From Mycolicibacterium pulveris (GTDB lineage: Bacteria > Actinomycetota > Actinomycetes > Mycobacteriales > Mycobacteriaceae), in the NCBI RefSeq assembly GCF_010725725.1, contig NZ_AP022599.1, positions 3,100,001-3,164,000 of the forward strand: a DNA stretch of 64,000 nucleotides, written 5' to 3'. Shown here piece by piece: positions 9,742 to 18,101 of this stretch. Both the position numbers and the translations under genes were made by a program. The notes beneath the pieces are model-generated. The model was not told the origin of the DNA, did not search any database, and saw nothing but the letters and a program-made list of their open reading frames with translations. Position 1 is the first letter of the stretch. Every line of letters starts with the position of its first letter.

Positions 9742-10149
9742 ATGATGAGACGAATTTCGCTTCGGGTCGGGGCGGTGACGTTCGGGACCGCAGCGCTCTT
9801 GCTGATCGGAATACCCACTGCCGCAGCCGATTACGTGGGGCAGAGCTACGCCGATGCCTCCGCTGAGATGAACGAGGCCGGGCTGAACCCGATTGTCGTC
9901 ACCCGGGTGGGCGACCAGTTGGCAGAGGACGAGTGCATCGTCACCGGCGCTTGGGAGCCGTCGCTCCTGCGGGGCGTCGGAGACGGCTTCGAGTACTCCG
10001 AAGACGAGATCATGGTGTCGTTGAACTGCGCGGGCGCGTATGCGTCGGAGACGAATCCCGGTGCCTCCGTGCAGCATCCGCTGGGACGTGCGGCCAAGTC
10101 CGAGGCCGAAGAGGAAGCTGCCGAGGGGGAGAGCTCCGAAGAGGAGTAG
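9742..10149 (+). CDS. Secreted PASTA-like protein 3 of 3
   Basis: This is a 135-residue third tandem paralogue. The signal peptide (MMRRISLRVGAVTFGTAALLLIGIPTAAA) is followed by DYVGQSYADASAEMNEAGL, a PASTA-like start. Paired cysteines occur in DECIVTGAWEP and LNCAGAY, then GASVQHPLGRA and a strongly acidic Glu-rich tail. The ATG at 9742 is followed directly by another at 9745. The gene ends 3 bp before the convergent TetR stop codon. Role unknown; all three copies sit between desA1 and the TetR/MpaB pair. Confidence 0.75.
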   Translation: MMRRISLRVGAVTFGTAALLLIGIPTAAADYVGQSYADASAEMNEAGLNPIVVTRVGDQLAEDECIVTGAWEPSLLRGVGDGFEYSEDEIMVSLNCAGAYASETNPGASVQHPLGRAAKSEAEEEAAEGESSEEE

Positions 10150-10152
10150 CGG

Positions 10153-10737
10153 TCAACGGCTGGGCGCCCGGCCGAGCAGCATGCCGACGCAATAATCGAT
10201 GAACTGCTCGCGGGTGACCGTCAGGCGACCGTCCAGGTAGGCGGTGAACAAGGCGGTGAGCGCGCCGATCAGCCCGGTGGCCACCATGGCCGCCAGCGCG
10301 GGTTCGGTGATGCGGGTGAGCTTCTGCTGCAGCAACTCGATGAAGTTCGGCATCCATTCGGCACCGGAGCGGACCAACACGGGCTCGACCTCCGGCGCCA
10401 ACAGCAGAACCCGACCGCCTGCCGGATCGTCGACCATCAACTCGACGAAGCGCTCGACCGCCTCGCGCGGCGTCTCCGCCGTCGTCAACGTGGCCATCGC
10501 CCGCGCGCACACGTCGTCGTAGACCGCGCGAACGAACTCGTCACGATCGGCGAAGCTCTCATAGAAGTAGCGCTCGGTCAGCCCCGCCGCCCGGCAGACC
10601 GCACGCACGGTGAGCGCCGGCCCCTCCTCGCTGCCCAGCAGCGCCACCCCGGCGGCGACGAGTTCGTCGCGGCGCAGCGCCTGACGGTCCCGTAGTGGGA
10701 CGCCGGACCACCGGCCGCGTCGTTGACCCGAAGGCAC
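10153..10737 (-). CDS. TetR family transcriptional regulator
   Basis: This is a 194-residue TetR-type repressor starting with GTG at 10737. The N-terminal helix-turn-helix is around residues 25-65 (LTVRAVCRAAGLTERYFYESFADRDEFVRAVYD). The ligand-binding C-terminal half is variable, as usual. It is divergent from the MpaB-like gene with a 57-bp gap that contains a GTAG...CTAC motif, so it most likely represses that gene and itself. It occupies the place of M. tuberculosis Rv0825c. The inducing ligand is unknown. Confidence 0.85.
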   Translation of the reverse strand: MPSGQRRGRWSGVPLRDRQALRRDELVAAGVALLGSEEGPALTVRAVCRAAGLTERYFYESFADRDEFVRAVYDDVCARAMATLTTAETPREAVERFVELMVDDPAGGRVLLLAPEVEPVLVRSGAEWMPNFIELLQQKLTRITEPALAAMVATGLIGALTALFTAYLDGRLTVTREQFIDYCVGMLLGRAPSR

Positions 10738-10766
10738 ATCGCTCCTAAGCTCGACTATGACAACGT

Positions 10767-10784
10767 CTGTAGTCAGAATCTACC
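10767..10784. promoter_or_regulatory. Candidate TetR operator between tetR and the MpaB-like gene
   Basis: CTGTAGTCAGAATCTACC lies in the 57-bp divergent gap and contains the imperfect dyad GTAG-N7-CTAC. The first ten bases recur in the inverted repeat upstream of the rtcB cassette at 13129-13138, where CTACC also follows. The operator role is an inference from position. Confidence 0.4.
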
Positions 10785-10794
10785 GTCTGGCTGG

Positions 10795-11850
10795 ATGGGA
10801 AGCTCATCAGTGACTCAAGATACGTCCGATGCATGCCCGGTGTCCTGGGGGCACCACCGCCCGCCCGCAGGGCAGGGGGACGAGTCATCGGAGATGGCCG
10901 CCGGATGCCCGGTTTCCGGCGGGGGATACGGCACGCTGCCGGAGCCGCTCGGGCCGGACTCGCTGACCTGGAAGTACTTCGGTCAGTGGACCGGCATGCT
11001 GCAGGGGCCGTGGGCCGGTTCGATGCAGAACATGCACCCGCAGCTGGGCGCGGCCGTGAAAGATCACTCGATCTTCTTCCTGGAGCGGATGCCGCGACTG
11101 TTCCGCTCGGTCTATCCCATCGGTGGCGTGGTGTTCGACGGTGATCGCGCGCCCCGTACCGGAGCGGAGGTGCGCGACTATCACATCGGCATCAAAGGCG
11201 TCGATGAGCAGGGGCGCCGATACAACGCGCTGAACCCCGAGGTCTTCTACTGGGCGCACGCGACGTTCTTCAAGTCGACCTTGCTGGCCGCCGAATGGCT
11301 CGGCGGCGGGCTCACCGAAGCCCAGAAGCGCCAGCTGTTCGACGAACACATCGCCTGGTACCGGATGTACGGGATGAGCATGCGCTCGGTGCCCGAGACC
11401 TGGGAGGAATTCCAGGAGTACTGGGATCACATGTGCCGCAATGTTCTGGAAAACACCTGGGCGGCAAGGGAAGTCATGGACCTTTCCACGATGCCCAAAC
11501 ACCCCTCGCTGGAGTGGGTGCCGGACTGGGCGTGGCGGCTGAACCTGAAGGTCATGCAGCGTGTGCTGACGTTCTTCGCGGTGGGTCTCTACGACCCGCC
11601 GGTGCGCGAGCTGATGGGCTACTCCTGGTCACCTCGCCAAGAATGGCTGCATCGGCAGTTCGGCAACCTGGTCTATCGGATCACCAAGCTGTTGCCCAAG
11701 CGCATGCTGATGCACCCGCGGAAACGCTCGGCGTGGGATCGGGCACACGGCCGGCTGTCGGCGGACGCGCCGCTGGTCGAGACGCCTGCGCGCAACCTGC
11801 CGCCGGTGGAGTACCGCGACAACCCGCACTACTACAGCCCGAAGGTCTGA
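10795..11850 (+). CDS. MpaB/DUF2236 family oxygenase-like protein
   Basis: This is a 351-residue protein of the DUF2236 family, whose members include mycophenolic acid enzyme MpaB and latex-clearing oxygenases; these bind heme b and act on hydrophobic substrates. Visible family features are YFGQWTGMLQGPWAGSMQ near the N-terminus and EVFYWAHATFFKST, where the conserved His sits. YRMYGMSMRSVPETWEEFQEYWD follows. ATG 10795 gives the same length as I recall for M. tuberculosis Rv0826. GTG 10810 is an alternative, and the frame is open upstream. The substrate is unknown. It is probably regulated by the divergent TetR. Confidence 0.8.
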   Translation: MGSSSVTQDTSDACPVSWGHHRPPAGQGDESSEMAAGCPVSGGGYGTLPEPLGPDSLTWKYFGQWTGMLQGPWAGSMQNMHPQLGAAVKDHSIFFLERMPRLFRSVYPIGGVVFDGDRAPRTGAEVRDYHIGIKGVDEQGRRYNALNPEVFYWAHATFFKSTLLAAEWLGGGLTEAQKRQLFDEHIAWYRMYGMSMRSVPETWEEFQEYWDHMCRNVLENTWAAREVMDLSTMPKHPSLEWVPDWAWRLNLKVMQRVLTFFAVGLYDPPVRELMGYSWSPRQEWLHRQFGNLVYRITKLLPKRMLMHPRKRSAWDRAHGRLSADAPLVETPARNLPPVEYRDNPHYYSPKV

Positions 11851-11896
11851 CCCCGCAGAGGTTTGCACTCCGCTCGCGGGGGCTAGCTTTACCGGT

Positions 11897-13099
11897 ATGC
11901 AGGCGCCAGAGATTCTTGGCGGCCGGTACGAACTGCGCAGCGTCCTGGGTCGGGGCGGCATGTCGGAAGTACGCGACGGTTGGGACACCAGACTCGACCG
12001 GCCGGTGGCGATCAAGCTGCTGCATCCGATGCTTCTCGCCGATCCGGTGACCCGGGGCCGGTTTGAGCGCGAGGCCCGGGCAGCCGCCGCGTTGAGCCAT
12101 CCGAACATCGTCGCCGTGCACGACAGCGGCGAGCACAACGGCACACCGTTCATCGTGATGGAGCGGCTGTCGGGGCACACCCTTGCCGACCTGATCGCTG
12201 GCGGACCGCTTCGGCAACCGCAGTTGCGCTTCATTCTCGACGATGTGTTGTCGGCCCTGGCCACCGCGCACACCGCCGGAATCGTGCACCGCGACATCAA
12301 ACCGGCGAACATCTTGTTCAGCGACTCCGGGCATACCAAGGTCGCCGACTTCGGGATCGCGAAAAGCGCTGCCACACCCGACACGGTGACCGGTCAGATC
12401 GTCGGCACGATGGCCTATCTCAGCCCGCAGCGGATCGCCGGGGCGCCGGCCACGGCGTGCGACGACCTCTACGCGCTCGGCGTCGTCGGCTACGAGGCGT
12501 TGACCGGTCGGCGGGCTTTCCCGCAAGAGAACCTCGCGGAGCTGGCGCGAGCGATCACCGACGGTGCGCCGGCGCCGGTGGCGGCGCTGCGCCCGGATGC
12601 GGACCCGGTGCTGGCGGCGACGGTGGAGCGGGCGATGGCACCTGACCCGCGCTGGAGGTTCGGCAGTGCGCAGTCGATGAGCGCCGCCCTGGCGGGGCGC
12701 TTCGAGCCGCCCGCGGGGCATCGCCCGCCGACCAAGGTATTGGCTGCCCCGTTGCCTGCGCCGACGACGATGGCGGTGCGACCGCCGGCTCCCAAAAACC
12801 GCACCCGGGTACTGCTAGGGGTGGCCGCGGCGTTGGTCGCCGTGGTGGTCACGTTGGCGGCGGTGATCGCCGAGTCCGCGTCGCGCCCGCCGCCGGCCCC
12901 GGCCAGCACCAGCACAACGGTGCCCACGACGCCTCCGCCGCCGTCGCTGCTGCCGCCACCTCCGCCGCCCGCGCCGGCCCAGGTCGAGCAGGGTCCGCCG
13001 TGGAACAGCCGCGGCGAGAACGGGAGGGGCCCCAAAGGACCGAAGGGACCAAAAGGCCCGGACGGGCCGAGGGGCCCGAGGGGCGGCGACGACGACTGA
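11897..13099 (+). CDS. Transmembrane serine/threonine protein kinase with collagen-like tail
   Basis: This is a 400-residue Pkn-type eukaryotic-like kinase. The kinase domain spans roughly residues 10-265: glycine loop LGRGGMSEV, catalytic Lys40 in PVAIKLL, HRDIKPAN at 131-138, and DFG at 151-153. A proline-rich linker leads to one transmembrane helix near residues 305-327 (VLLGVAAALVAVVVTLAAVIA). The short extracytoplasmic region is Pro/Ser/Thr-rich and ends in Gly-Pro-Lys/Arg triplets and DDD, like a collagen repeat. No PASTA or other sensor domain is present. The layout resembles PknF/PknI-like mycobacterial kinases, but I cannot assign an orthologue. The ATG at 11897 is used. Confidence 0.88.
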   Translation: MQAPEILGGRYELRSVLGRGGMSEVRDGWDTRLDRPVAIKLLHPMLLADPVTRGRFEREARAAAALSHPNIVAVHDSGEHNGTPFIVMERLSGHTLADLIAGGPLRQPQLRFILDDVLSALATAHTAGIVHRDIKPANILFSDSGHTKVADFGIAKSAATPDTVTGQIVGTMAYLSPQRIAGAPATACDDLYALGVVGYEALTGRRAFPQENLAELARAITDGAPAPVAALRPDADPVLAATVERAMAPDPRWRFGSAQSMSAALAGRFEPPAGHRPPTKVLAAPLPAPTTMAVRPPAPKNRTRVLLGVAAALVAVVVTLAAVIAESASRPPPAPASTSTTVPTTPPPPSLLPPPPPPAPAQVEQGPPWNSRGENGRGPKGPKGPKGPDGPRGPRGGDDD

Positions 13100-13117
13100 A
13101 CACTCTGATGTAGACAG

Positions 13118-13136
13118 GACTACAGCCCCTGTAGTC
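13118..13136. promoter_or_regulatory. Perfect inverted repeat upstream of the rtcB cassette
   Basis: GACTACAG (13118-13125) and CTGTAGTC (13129-13136) are exact 8-bp arms around CCC. The element lies 19 bp after the kinase stop codon and about 30-100 bp before the small helix-turn-helix gene, depending on its start. It may be an operator for that gene and rtcB, or a short terminator for the kinase gene. Confidence 0.5.
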
Positions 13137-13233
13137 AGCGCTACCAAGCGAGCGGTGGACTGGTATGAACATGAACGCCCTGCACCGACCGGGCGCGATC
13201 GCACTGACAACAACCCGTCGCTGGGGTGGGTAC

Positions 13234-13572
13234 ATGAACGGTGAAGCGAAAGTCTGGCTCGTCGAGCACGATATCGAGCTCGATCCGGCTGCGACGAAGC
13301 GCTTCGCCAACGTCTGGCGCGACGTCGCTGGAGTCGACGACCACATCCGCGACACAGCGCTGCTGGCGGCGGCGAGGTATTTGGCCGGCGAGGCGACGCC
13401 GGCCAGTGTCGGCAAGACGCTGGCTCGTGCGCGCAGCCGGGTCGCCGCCCAGTGGGTGGCGGCGAAGGTCGTCGCCAAGCTGGCCGTCGGCGACGGCGCT
13501 GCCGAGGCCGCGACGGCCCGTGAGGTCGGCGTCGACCGCATGGCGCTGCGCCGGTGGCTGGGCAAGCGATAG
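13234..13572 (+). CDS. Small helix-turn-helix protein upstream of rtcB
   Basis: This is a predicted 112-residue protein starting MNGEAKVWLVEHDIEL at ATG 13234, preceded by GGGGTGGG. An in-frame ATG at 13165 would add 23 residues without clear conservation character. The body is helical and Ala-rich. The last 25 residues (AATAREVGVDRMALRRWLGKR) look like a helix-turn-helix of the AraC/transposase-adaptor type. It ends 15 bp before rtcB, separated only by the rtcB ribosome site, so the two are surely co-transcribed. I do not recognise a named family. A DNA- or RNA-binding partner or regulator of RtcB is a guess from context. Confidence 0.65.
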   Translation: MNGEAKVWLVEHDIELDPAATKRFANVWRDVAGVDDHIRDTALLAAARYLAGEATPASVGKTLARARSRVAAQWVAAKVVAKLAVGDGAAEAATAREVGVDRMALRRWLGKR

Positions 13573-13587
13573 CACCAGGAGGACTTT

Positions 13588-14802
13588 GTGACAGCAATCG
13601 TTACCGACCGGCTCGTCAACTTCGCCAGCGAGGTCGATGACCAGACCATCGAGCAGGCCGAGCAGACGGCCACGATGCCGTTCGTCTATCCGCACGTTGC
13701 GCTGATGCCCGATGCGCACTTTGGGAAGGGCAGCAGCGTCGGCACGGTCATCCCGACCGACGGTACCGTGATCCCGGCCGCCGTCGGCGTCGACATCGGC
13801 TGCGGGATGATCGCCGTGCGCACCACGTTCGACGCTGGAAGCATCGCCGGGTTGGGCCTGTCCAAGCTGCGAAGCTCGCTAGAGTCGGCAATCCCGATGA
13901 GCGCGGGCAATTACAACCGCCGCCTCGGCCGGTACAAGTTCACACAGCAGCGCATCAGCGAGCTCGAGGACAAGGCCCGGCGCGAGAACGTCGACCTGTC
14001 GCACTCGCCGAAGTGGCGGGAACAGCTCGGCACCCTCGGCGGCGGCAACCACTTCATCGAGCTGTGTCTCGACGATCGCGACCGGGTGTGGCTCTTCCTG
14101 CACAGCGGCTCGCGTGGCGTCGGCAACAGGATCGCGCAGAAGCACATTCGCAAGGCCCAGGACATCTGCGCGAAGAACTCGGTCGCACTGCCGCATCGTG
14201 ACCTCGCGTACCTGACCGAGGGCACCGAAGCCTTCGACGAGTACATCCGCGAGCTGCGCTGGGCGCAGCACTTCGCGCTGTTGAACCGCGGCGAGATGAT
14301 GGACCGTTTCGCTCAGGCCTTCGCCCGCTGGACCAGAAACGACATCGCCAGCGCCGATGACCCGATGGCGCTGTGGCATGCCGACTTCGAGGTTGAGCGC
14401 ATCAACACGCACCACAACTACACTCGGCGCGAGGTCTACGGGGGCCGCGAGGTCTGGCTGACCCGCAAGGGCGCCATCGACGCACACGAGGGCGTGCGCG
14501 GCCTGATCCCGGGCTCGATGGGCACCCGGTCCTATGTCGTGACCGGCAAGGGCAACCCCGACGCGCTGTGCAGCGCACCCCACGGCGCCGGGCGGCGCTA
14601 CTCGCGTACCAAGGCGCGCAAGCTGTTCACCGCCGCCGACCTCGACAAGCGTATGAAGGGCATCGAGTACCGGCCCGGCAACGATTGGGTCGACGAGATC
14701 CCCGACGCCTACAAGCCGATCGACGTCGTGATGCGCGACGCCGAGTCGATGGTGACTATCGACGCCGAGCTTCGCCAGATCCTCAACGTCAAGGGCAAGT
14801 AA
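13588..14802 (+). CDS. rtcB: RNA-splicing ligase RtcB
   Basis: This is a 404-residue RtcB-family protein that joins RNA 3'-phosphate or 2',3'-cyclic phosphate ends to 5'-OH ends using GTP and Mn2+. Metal-binding segments include VGVDIGCGMIAV, GTLGGGNHFIEL and HSGSRGVGNRI. The guanylylated histidine motif is CSAPHGAGRRYSR. It begins with GTG at 13588 behind a perfect AGGAGG. The role in bacteria is repair of cleaved tRNA or rRNA. There is no rtcA cyclase and no RtcR activator nearby; the co-transcribed gene is instead the small helix-turn-helix protein. Confidence 0.93.
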   Translation: MTAIVTDRLVNFASEVDDQTIEQAEQTATMPFVYPHVALMPDAHFGKGSSVGTVIPTDGTVIPAAVGVDIGCGMIAVRTTFDAGSIAGLGLSKLRSSLESAIPMSAGNYNRRLGRYKFTQQRISELEDKARRENVDLSHSPKWREQLGTLGGGNHFIELCLDDRDRVWLFLHSGSRGVGNRIAQKHIRKAQDICAKNSVALPHRDLAYLTEGTEAFDEYIRELRWAQHFALLNRGEMMDRFAQAFARWTRNDIASADDPMALWHADFEVERINTHHNYTRREVYGGREVWLTRKGAIDAHEGVRGLIPGSMGTRSYVVTGKGNPDALCSAPHGAGRRYSRTKARKLFTAADLDKRMKGIEYRPGNDWVDEIPDAYKPIDVVMRDAESMVTIDAELRQILNVKGK

Positions 14803-14908
14803 GCAGGAGATCAGGGCGTCGGCGGCCGAGCCGGCGGGTCGAACGGCACTGACACCGGAATACGAAGAAAGTTACCCGATTTCGGGCTCACCCGCGGGGG
14901 TGGGTTAG

Positions 14909-15991
<1,083 letters not shown>

Positions 15992-16095
15992 CCCGGCATC
16001 ACCGAAGGCGCCCGCGCGGAACCCAGCGCCACCGCACGGTGGGGAAGACCGACGCCACACACCACCAGTCATCTGCGGCAACGGGCCTGACCAAG

Positions 16096-16168
16096 TGCCC
16101 CCACCAGGACTCGAACCTGGGACCTGCGGATTAAAAGTCCGTAGCTCTACCAACTGAGCTATAGGGGC
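16096..16168 (-). tRNA. tRNA-Lys (TTT)
   Basis: This is a 73-nt cloverleaf on the minus strand. The acceptor GCCCCTA pairs with TGGGGGC, the anticodon loop is CTTTTAA (anticodon TTT), and the T-arm has GGTTCGAGTCC. CCA is not encoded. It is convergent with nrdF. Confidence 0.97.
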
Positions 16169-16289
16169 GCGAGCAACAGGATACTGGTAACCGGACAGCC
16201 CGCTCGTTTGAGGATTGGGGTGCAGGTACCCTAAGCTATCGAGGCTCCCAACGACATGGCGTTGTGAGTACCCCGGAGAGATTCGGCTG

Positions 16290-16362
16290 GCCCCCTTCGT
16301 CTAGCGGCCTAGGACGCCGCCCTTTCAAGGCGGTAGCGCGGGTTCGAATCCCGTAGGGGGTA
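16290..16362 (+). tRNA. tRNA-Glu (TTC)
   Basis: This is a 73-nt cloverleaf. The acceptor is GCCCCCT/AGGGGGT with discriminator A, the anticodon loop is CTTTCAA (anticodon TTC), and the T-loop is GGTTCGAATCC. It is the first of three plus-strand tRNAs (Glu, Asp, Phe), an order also recalled from M. tuberculosis. Confidence 0.97.
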
Positions 16363-16397
16363 CACGCGACGCACGTACGATGGAAGTCGCACAGTAA

Positions 16398-16471
16398 GGC
16401 CCTGTGGCGCAGTTGGTTAGCGCGCCGCCCTGTCACGGCGGAGGTCGCGGGTTCGAGTCCCGTCAGGGTCG
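16398..16471 (+). tRNA. tRNA-Asp (GTC)
   Basis: This is a 74-nt cloverleaf. The acceptor is GGCCCTG/CAGGGTC, the anticodon loop is CTGTCAC (anticodon GTC), and the T-arm has GGTTCGAGTCC. CCA is encoded at 16472-16474. Confidence 0.97.
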
Positions 16472-16515
16472 CCAGTACGGCGGGCATGTCGGTTTTTCGA
16501 CAACCGGTGCCGTCC

Positions 16516-16589
16516 GGCCAGGTAGCTCAGTTGGTACGAGCGTCCGCCTGAAAAGCGGAAGGTCGCCGGTTCGATCCCGGCCCTGGCCA
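16516..16589 (+). tRNA. tRNA-Phe (GAA)
   Basis: This is a 74-nt cloverleaf. The acceptor is GGCCAGG/CCTGGCC, the anticodon loop is CTGAAAA (anticodon GAA), and the T-arm has GGTTCGATCCC. CCA is encoded at 16590-16592, and the next gene may start only two bases later. Confidence 0.97.
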
Positions 16590-16594
16590 CCAGG

Positions 16595-17188
16595 ATGAAT
16601 AGCGTGACGACGGCCGATTTCCGCCAGCGATTGCTCGACGCCCTCGAAGAGTCCATCGCCGAGGTCGGCTACCCGAAGACCACGGTGGCCGACATCGTCC
16701 GGCGGGCCAAGACCTCGCGGCGCACCTTCTACGAGCACTTCGACAGCAGAGACGCCTGCTTCATCGCGCTGCTGACCGAGGCCAACGCCGATCAGGTCGC
16801 CAAGATCACGGCCGCGGTGGACGCCGAAGCGCCCTGGCGCACCCAGGTGCGCCAGGCCATCGAGGCGTGGATCGCCTCCGGCGAATCCCGGGCGGCGCTG
16901 ATGCTCAGCTGGATTCGCGACGTGCCTGCCCTGGGCAGCGCGGCCCGCGGACTTCAGCGCGAGGCGATGGAGAACTTCATCGCGATGGTGCACGCTCTCG
17001 GTGACACCAGTGAGTTCCGCGCCGCGGGCATCGGCCCGGTGTCGCGTCAGCGCATCATCATGCTGCTGGGCGGTCTGCGCGAGCTGGTTGCCATCACGGT
17101 CGAGGAGGGCGGGCGCATGACCGATATCGCCGACGAGGCCGTCGAGGCGTCGATCGCGCTCCTCACCCCCGCCCTGCCGGCCAGCTGA
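16595..17188 (+). CDS. TetR family transcriptional regulator
   Basis: This is a 197-residue TetR protein. The N-terminal helix-turn-helix TTVADIVRRAKTSRRTFYEHFDSRDACFIALL lies around residues 28-60. ATG 16595 starts immediately after the CCA of tRNA-Phe, and GTG 16604 is an alternative. Translation from a processed tRNA transcript or from a leaderless message is therefore likely, since there is no room for a separate ribosome site. It precedes an SDR dehydrogenase gene by 63 bp on the same strand, which may be its target. Ligand unknown. Confidence 0.85.
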   Translation: MNSVTTADFRQRLLDALEESIAEVGYPKTTVADIVRRAKTSRRTFYEHFDSRDACFIALLTEANADQVAKITAAVDAEAPWRTQVRQAIEAWIASGESRAALMLSWIRDVPALGSAARGLQREAMENFIAMVHALGDTSEFRAAGIGPVSRQRIIMLLGGLRELVAITVEEGGRMTDIADEAVEASIALLTPALPAS

Positions 17189-17251
17189 CCTTGTCAACGG
17201 CGGTACTGGCCCGTACCGTGGGCGCTACCTGCAACCGCACGCGAGGGGCTC

Positions 17252-18097
17252 ATGGGCAAACGGCGCACAACGATTAGTGGCCGCACCGCGGTGATCACGG
17301 GCGCGGCGTCGGGAATCGGACGCGCCCTGGCGCAGCGACTGGCCGCGCACGACTGCCCGGTGGCCATCGCCGACGTCGACGAACACGGCCTGAAGGAGAC
17401 CGAGGCGTCGCTGCGCGGACCGACGCTGCTGCGGGTGCTCGACGTGCGTGACGCGGCGGCGCAACACGACTTCGCCGACCAGGTGCGCCAGTGGGCGCCA
17501 CAACCGCTCGGCGCGGTGTTCAACAACGCCGGCGTCACGGTGGGCTCGCGTGTACTCAACGCGGCACCCGAGGACGACCAGTGGGTGTGGGACATCAATT
17601 TCGGCGGCGTGGTCAACGGCACGCGGGCGTTCCTGCCGATTCTTCTCGAGCAGAACGACGGCGTGATAGTCAACACCTCCAGCGTCTTCGGTCTCGTCGG
17701 CATGCCTGGTCAAAGCGCTTACTGCTCATCGAAATTCGCCGTCCGCGGGTTCACCGACGCGCTACGACAGGAGTTGCGGGGGACGGGGGTCCGCGCCGTC
17801 ACCGTGCATCCGGGCGGCGTCGACACCAACATCGTGCGCAACGCGCGCTATCGGGAGGATCCAACCGGCCGTGGCCGTACGCAGCAACAGGTCGCCGACG
17901 ACTTCGCGGCGATCACCATGACCAAGCCCGACAAGGCGGCCGAAATCATCCACCGCGGAGTGGAGGCGGGAAAGTCGCGGATCCTCGTCGGACCCGACGC
18001 CCGAATCTTCGATCTGCTCGGACGGGTGGCGCCGACCCGCTACTACGACGTGCTGAAGTGGATCGAGTCCTATCAGCGGCGCCGCTCGTCCTCGTGA
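17252..18097 (+). CDS. Short-chain dehydrogenase/reductase
   Basis: This is a 281-residue classical SDR. The cofactor motif TGAASGIG is at about residues 14-21, NNAG near residue 90, catalytic Ser in NTSSVFG, and the YxxxK pair in YCSSKFAVRG. It is an NAD(P)-dependent alcohol/ketone oxidoreductase of unknown substrate. The C-terminal part, RVAPTRYYDVLKW, resembles mycobacterial SDRs acting on lipids or sterols. ATG 17252 is preceded by GAGGGGC. It probably shares a transcript with the upstream TetR gene. Confidence 0.88.
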   Translation: MGKRRTTISGRTAVITGAASGIGRALAQRLAAHDCPVAIADVDEHGLKETEASLRGPTLLRVLDVRDAAAQHDFADQVRQWAPQPLGAVFNNAGVTVGSRVLNAAPEDDQWVWDINFGGVVNGTRAFLPILLEQNDGVIVNTSSVFGLVGMPGQSAYCSSKFAVRGFTDALRQELRGTGVRAVTVHPGGVDTNIVRNARYREDPTGRGRTQQQVADDFAAITMTKPDKAAEIIHRGVEAGKSRILVGPDARIFDLLGRVAPTRYYDVLKWIESYQRRRSSS

Positions 18098-18101
18098 CGG
18101 G

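Noticed and set aside
11851..11881. CCCCGC...GCGGGG before the kinase gene as a terminator
   Set aside because: The arms are only 6 bp of pure GC with a 19-base loop and no T-run; expected by chance at this base composition.
14870..14905. Possible hairpin CCCGA/TCGGG and CACCC/GGGTG upstream of nrdF as a riboswitch or NrdR site
   Set aside because: The stems are only 5 bp, no NrdR box pattern is visible, and nothing matches a known riboswitch; left as ordinary GC-rich spacer.
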